From NCBI GenBank assembly GCA_017960475.1, contig JAGCZH010000018.1, positions 167,757-231,756 of the forward strand: a stretch of 64,000 bases of DNA, in the 5' to 3' direction. The position numbers and the translations under genes were made by a program. The notes under the pieces are model-generated. The model was not told the DNA's origin, did not search any database, and saw only the letters and a list, made by a program, of their open reading frames with translations. Source of the DNA: Bacteroidales bacterium. GTDB lineage: Bacteria; Bacteroidota; Bacteroidia; Bacteroidales; P3. This document shows positions 61,105 through 64,000 of the stretch, in pieces. Position 1 is the stretch's first letter; each line of letters starts with the position of its first letter.

Positions 61105-61125
61105 TTTAAAGTTTAAAGATGTCTC
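61105..61125. repeat. Intergenic motif shared with 50368-50395
   Basis: TTTAAAGTTTAA running into AAAGATGTCTC in the rpsO-pnp gap, near-identical to the element in the nqrE-nqrF gap. It is preceded by further GTTTAAGG repeats. Confidence 0.5.
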
Positions 61126-61186
61126 TAAAATAATATTCAATATTATAAACATCGTTTGCACTTTTTTTTGTTACTTACTAAAAAAA

Positions 61187-61210
61187 GGTACCGAGTAAGG
61201 ACTCGGTACC
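61187..61210 (-). terminator. Terminator between rpsO and pnp
   Basis: A perfect 10-bp stem GGTACCGAGT/ACTCGGTACC with a 4-nt loop and T6 on the minus strand, so rpsO and pnp are at least partly separate transcription units. Confidence 0.95.
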
Positions 61211-61241
61211 TCAACCATAACCAAATAAATATGAAAAACTA

Positions 61242-61511
61242 TTATTTTCTCAAGTTGAGTTTTTTGATGATGGCGCGGTATCTTTCGATGTCTTCGGCCT
61301 TCAGGTAGTCGAGCAGACGACGACGTTTTCCGACCATTCCTACCAGTGCTCTCTCCGACACTTGGTCTTTTTTGTTTTTCTTCATCAGCTCTGTGAGGTG
61401 CTGTATGCGGTAGGTGAACAGGGCTATCTGTGCTTCAGCTGAACCGGTGTCTTTTGCGTTTTTGCCGTATTCGCTAAAAATCTCTTCTTTCTTTTCTTTT
61501 GTTAGATACAT
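61242..61511 (-). CDS. rpsO: 30S ribosomal protein S15
   Basis: 89 residues, standard for S15: MYLTKEKKEEIFSEYGKNAK, DTGSAEAQIALFTYRIQHLTEL, and LVGMVGKRRRLLDYLK. It binds the central domain of 16S rRNA. It has its own promoter (61543-61571) and terminator. Confidence 0.97.
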   Translation of the reverse strand: MYLTKEKKEEIFSEYGKNAKDTGSAEAQIALFTYRIQHLTELMKKNKKDQVSERALVGMVGKRRRLLDYLKAEDIERYRAIIKKLNLRK

Positions 61512-61542
61512 GATTTTCTTTTTTTTCTTTCTAAATCGGCTG

Positions 61543-61571
61543 CAAAAGTACTGCTTTTTTCAATCATGCAA
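61543..61571 (-). promoter_or_regulatory. Promoter of rpsO
   Basis: On the minus strand: TTG at 61571-61569, an 18-bp spacer, TACTTTTG at 61550-61543. Consensus match 32 bp before the ATG. Confidence 0.72.
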
Positions 61572-61692
61572 GCTTTTTTTTTGTTTTTTTTCGCCACTTT
61601 TTCTTAAAAATATATGATTCAAGCCTCTATACTTTGTTAATAATTCTTAATTTAAGAATTTTACGCCTGTTTTTTTGCTGTATAAAAATGGC

Positions 61693-61718
61693 AAAAGCGG
61701 TTTTTTGAGACCGCTTTT
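61693..61718. terminator. Terminator after tRNA-Gly
   Basis: Stem AAAAGCGGT/ACCGCTTTT, 8-nt loop, with T-rich flanks on both strands, 23 bp downstream of tRNA-Gly on the minus strand. Confidence 0.85.
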
Positions 61719-61740
61719 TGTTTTTTTTCTTGTTGTTTTG

Positions 61741-61813
61741 AGCGACAAACGGGGCTCGAACCCGCGACCTGCGGCTTGGGAAGCCGCCGCTCTACCAACT
61801 GAGCTATTGTCGC
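61741..61813 (-). tRNA. tRNA-Gly (anticodon CCC)
   Basis: On the minus strand: acceptor GCGACAA/TTGTCGC, D-arm AGCTCAGTTGGTAGAGC, anticodon stem GCGGC/GCCGC around loop TTCCCAA giving CCC, T-arm CGGGTTCGAGCCCCG. No CCA encoded. Confidence 0.95.
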
Positions 61814-61901
61814 AAAAGACGTTTCCAATAACGGAGACGATTTTGGTTTATTGTGTTGGGCGTTTTTTTTTGTCAGACTAGTCCGACCTGCCCGACGGAT
61901 T

Positions 61902-63575
61902 CTAGTATTCGAAGCTGCTTTCTCCGAGGAATTCACGGAGTATGCTGGTCGGGGGGATGTGTTTTGTCTGGATGGGCTCTATCAGTTCCAACATGCTTAG
62001 CAGGCGTGTCGATTCGGCATATTCCTCGGCGCTTTGGGGCACCATCTTGAGCAGGGGCTCTACGAAGGGGCGTAGAATGCCAAGTTCGTAGAGAAGAGCC
62101 GAGTTGAACATGACGTCGGCGTTTTCCTGATAGGGGAAGATGTGTTTGTGCTCGCCATGTCTTACGCTTGGCCAACGTTGAAGAGTGGCCAGGGCGCTGT
62201 ATCCGCGGAAGTTGTTGTCGCGCACTATGCGTCTTATCAGGCGGTTGTCGTTGGAGCGGATGATGTTCTGTTCGTCGAGGGCTATCTGTGTTAGCGCCGA
62301 GACATACACTTTGAATTTCAGCTCGTCATCGATTTCCGCTGTGAGTTTTGGGTTGAGGGCATGGATGCCTTCTACAATGAGGATGCTTTCTTTCTTTAGC
62401 TGTATCGTCTTGCCGCTGAAAAAGGGTTCGCCTTTCTTGAAGTCGTATGTGGGTATTTTGACCTCCTTGCCATCGAACATCTGCTGCAGCTGCTCGTTAA
62501 GCAGAGGAATGTCGAGAGCCTCGATGGCTTCGAAGTCGTAGTCGCCATTGGGTTGTTTCGGGGTTTTGTCGCGAGGCAGGAAGTAGTCGTCGAGCGACAG
62601 TTGTTTCACATCGAATCCCAGCACAGAGAGTTGAACCGCCAGGCGTCGGCAGCTTGTGGTTTTGCCGCTCGACGAGGGGCCTGCCAGAAGCACCATGCGC
62701 ACCTTGTCGCGTCTTTGGTCTATCATGTCGGCGATGGAAGCGTATTTTTTCTCGTGAAGGGCCTCGCTGACCTGGATAAGGTGGTTCTCGCGGTGGTTGC
62801 GCACCTCCTCGTTGAGGTCGTCGATTGTGGGCACATGCAGCAACTCGGCCCAGTTGTGGTGCTCTTGGAAAATGTTGAACAATTTCGGTGCTTCCTGGTA
62901 GAGGTCCAGTTTCTCTGGCATCTGGGGGTCGGGGCATTGCAGAAGATATCCGTTGGCGAAAGAGCGAAGGTCCCATTGCTCAAGTACACCGGTGGAAGGG
63001 ACGAGGCGTGTGGCCCATTTGTGGGGCGTGCCGCCAAGGAAAAACATCTCTATATAAAGTTGCGTCAAACCTTGCAGAAGACGGCGTGTCGCAGGTATCG
63101 GCTCGTTCTCGATCAATTTTATGGCGTCGCTCACCAGCATGGATTTAGAGATGAAGGGGAGGTTTTGGTGAGTCAGTTCCACCATGCGGTTGCGCACTGT
63201 GCGCACAATCTCGAGTTGAGAGGGTAGCTCATAACCCTCCTCGACGGGTTTTATCTTGCAGAAGAAGCCGCTCACCATCCAGTGGTCGACGGTCAACACA
63301 GCCTTGGGATAGCAGTCCCGCACCGCTTTGTAGAGTAGGAAACACAGTGATGTGATGTATATCCGGTATCCTTGCCTGTGGGTTATGTCGACAAAGCGAA
63401 TGCTTTTGGGTTTGAAGACGCGGTACGACATCATCTTGATCTTGTTGTTTACCAAGGCGCAAAGGACGGGGTATTTGCAGTGGTGGCTCACCTGTGATGC
63501 CAGCTCGCTGAGCTCAATACCTTGTTCCACCATACGGCGTTCGCCGGTGTTTTCGATGATGACTTCTATCTGCAT
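61902..63575 (-). CDS. Nucleoside (uridine-like) kinase with N-terminal TGS/ThrRS-like region
   Basis: 557 residues from ATG 63575 (MQIEVIIENTGERRMVEQGI). The N-terminal third resembles TGS and threonyl-tRNA synthetase editing-type domains. The C-terminal half is a P-loop kinase of the uridine kinase/phosphoribulokinase class: LLAGPSSSGKTTSCRRLA, SLDDYFLPRD, DYDFEAIEALDIPLL, IVEGIHALNP. Such fusions are common in Bacteroidetes and Clostridia and are annotated as nucleoside kinases; the substrate has not been read from sequence. An upstream ATG at 63653 would add 26 residues. Confidence 0.9.
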   Translation of the reverse strand: MQIEVIIENTGERRMVEQGIELSELASQVSHHCKYPVLCALVNNKIKMMSYRVFKPKSIRFVDITHRQGYRIYITSLCFLLYKAVRDCYPKAVLTVDHWMVSGFFCKIKPVEEGYELPSQLEIVRTVRNRMVELTHQNLPFISKSMLVSDAIKLIENEPIPATRRLLQGLTQLYIEMFFLGGTPHKWATRLVPSTGVLEQWDLRSFANGYLLQCPDPQMPEKLDLYQEAPKLFNIFQEHHNWAELLHVPTIDDLNEEVRNHRENHLIQVSEALHEKKYASIADMIDQRRDKVRMVLLAGPSSSGKTTSCRRLAVQLSVLGFDVKQLSLDDYFLPRDKTPKQPNGDYDFEAIEALDIPLLNEQLQQMFDGKEVKIPTYDFKKGEPFFSGKTIQLKKESILIVEGIHALNPKLTAEIDDELKFKVYVSALTQIALDEQNIIRSNDNRLIRRIVRDNNFRGYSALATLQRWPSVRHGEHKHIFPYQENADVMFNSALLYELGILRPFVEPLLKMVPQSAEEYAESTRLLSMLELIEPIQTKHIPPTSILREFLGESSFEY

Positions 63576-64000
63576 TGTGAGGTTCTTTAAGGGTTTGAAT
63601 GTGTTATTACTTAATCTGCAGGTGGTTATAGCATGAAATAGGGGGTGCGACAACTACGATTAACGAGCGATGTGGGTTAATATTGTCTGAGTGAGGAAAA
63701 AATGTGGAAGAAAAAAGAATTGAAATGTAAAAAAAGAAAAAAAATCTTTTTTTATGATTTGATGTAAAAAAAAATTGTAATTTTGTACCTAATATGCATT
63801 TTAGGATTAGTGTCGTTTTTTGAACTTTAAAAAGTTGTGTTGTATGATGATAAGTGTTGTCAGGCGAGTGTTTGAAAAAGGAGAGAGTATTGATTTTTTT
63901 GGTTGCGATGATGTGTTATAGAGTTTATGTAAATATATTTAAATGAATTATTATATTAACTTAATTTATTAACCAAATTTTTTTGTTATGTTTAAACATC
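63576..64000. other. Intergenic region at the right edge
   Basis: 425 bp, strongly AT-rich. It contains a rightward promoter-like box (63778-63785) and, at 63988, an ATG (MFKH...) that could start a gene continuing beyond the window. No other signal was recognised. Confidence 0.5.
63778..63785 (+). promoter_or_regulatory. Putative -7 box for a gene beyond the window
   Basis: TAATTTTG. A TTTG at 63758-63761 gives a short 16-bp spacer. The implied leader to ATG 63988 is about 195 nt. Confidence 0.4.

Overview
The window looks like chromosomal DNA of an anaerobic or microaerophilic member of the order Bacteroidales; the genus cannot be fixed by reading alone. The evidence is a fused SecDF, a TonB-dependent receptor with a carboxypeptidase-regulatory-like domain, type IX secretion (T9SS) type C-terminal domains, a gingipain-like C25 peptidase, DUF4271-hemD-rnpA-yidD gene order, a complete Na+-translocating NADH:quinone reductase, a tmRNA with tag GENNYALAA, and promoters that repeatedly match the Bacteroidetes pattern TTG-N18/19-TAnnTTTG. 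No CRISPR array, rRNA operon or intact insertion sequence is visible.

Layout. 1-4.4 kb: 5' part of radC (leftward), secDF and a small membrane protein. 4.4-14.1 kb: an envelope triad of TonB-dependent receptor, 1574-residue secreted protein with a T9SS-like C-terminus, and a PorV/PorQ-family barrel. 14.1-16.4 kb: greA, a HIT protein and purM. 16.4-19.1 kb: a compact four-gene operon (outer-membrane-type protein, PqqD-like protein, HPr-kinase-like protein, S26 peptidase fused to VanZ) that resembles peptide-modification cassettes but has no recognisable precursor. 19.3-23.0 kb: a polyprenyl-phosphate glycosyltransferase, an internally deleted GxxExxY gene, a dipeptidyl peptidase IV and riboflavin synthase. 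23.1-25.3 kb: an isolated MotA/MotB-like pair reminiscent of ZorAB. 25.3-31.0 kb, leftward: a lipoprotein, then C25 peptidase, DUF4271, hemD, rnpA, yidD. 31.2-37.3 kb: a coiled-coil envelope protein, cysS, adk, a conserved unknown, tRNA-Glu, rpsT, a small membrane protein and a HAD hydrolase.

37.7-41.1 kb is a degraded integration zone: tRNA-Asp and tmRNA are followed by an integrase 5' remnant joined to a hipA 3' remnant, an intact AAA/DUF4143 ATPase, the C-terminal remnant of an AlbA/RecG-like ATP-binding protein and a 34-codon serine recombinase remnant. 41.1-44.0 kb: glutathione peroxidase, MarR regulator and radical SAM protein, with repeated palindromic operator-like sites, then a TfoX-domain gene. 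44.4-52.4 kb: aspA-nqrABCDEF-rex, linking aspartate-to-fumarate conversion, sodium-pumping respiration and an NADH-sensing repressor. 52.4-63.7 kb: a lipoprotein, phosphopantetheinyl transferase, peptide transporter, tsaC, an M49-like peptidase with an HExxH motif, a PHP tyrosine phosphatase, pnp, rpsO, tRNA-Gly and a TGS-domain nucleoside kinase.

Most of the window is ordinary core genome. The places most likely to hold something undescribed are the PqqD/HPrK/S26-VanZ operon, the orphan ZorAB-like motor pair, the TonB receptor/giant protein/PorV-like triad, and the palindromic sites around the peroxidase and MarR genes. All assignments come from reading translated sequence and remembered family motifs; no database search was run.
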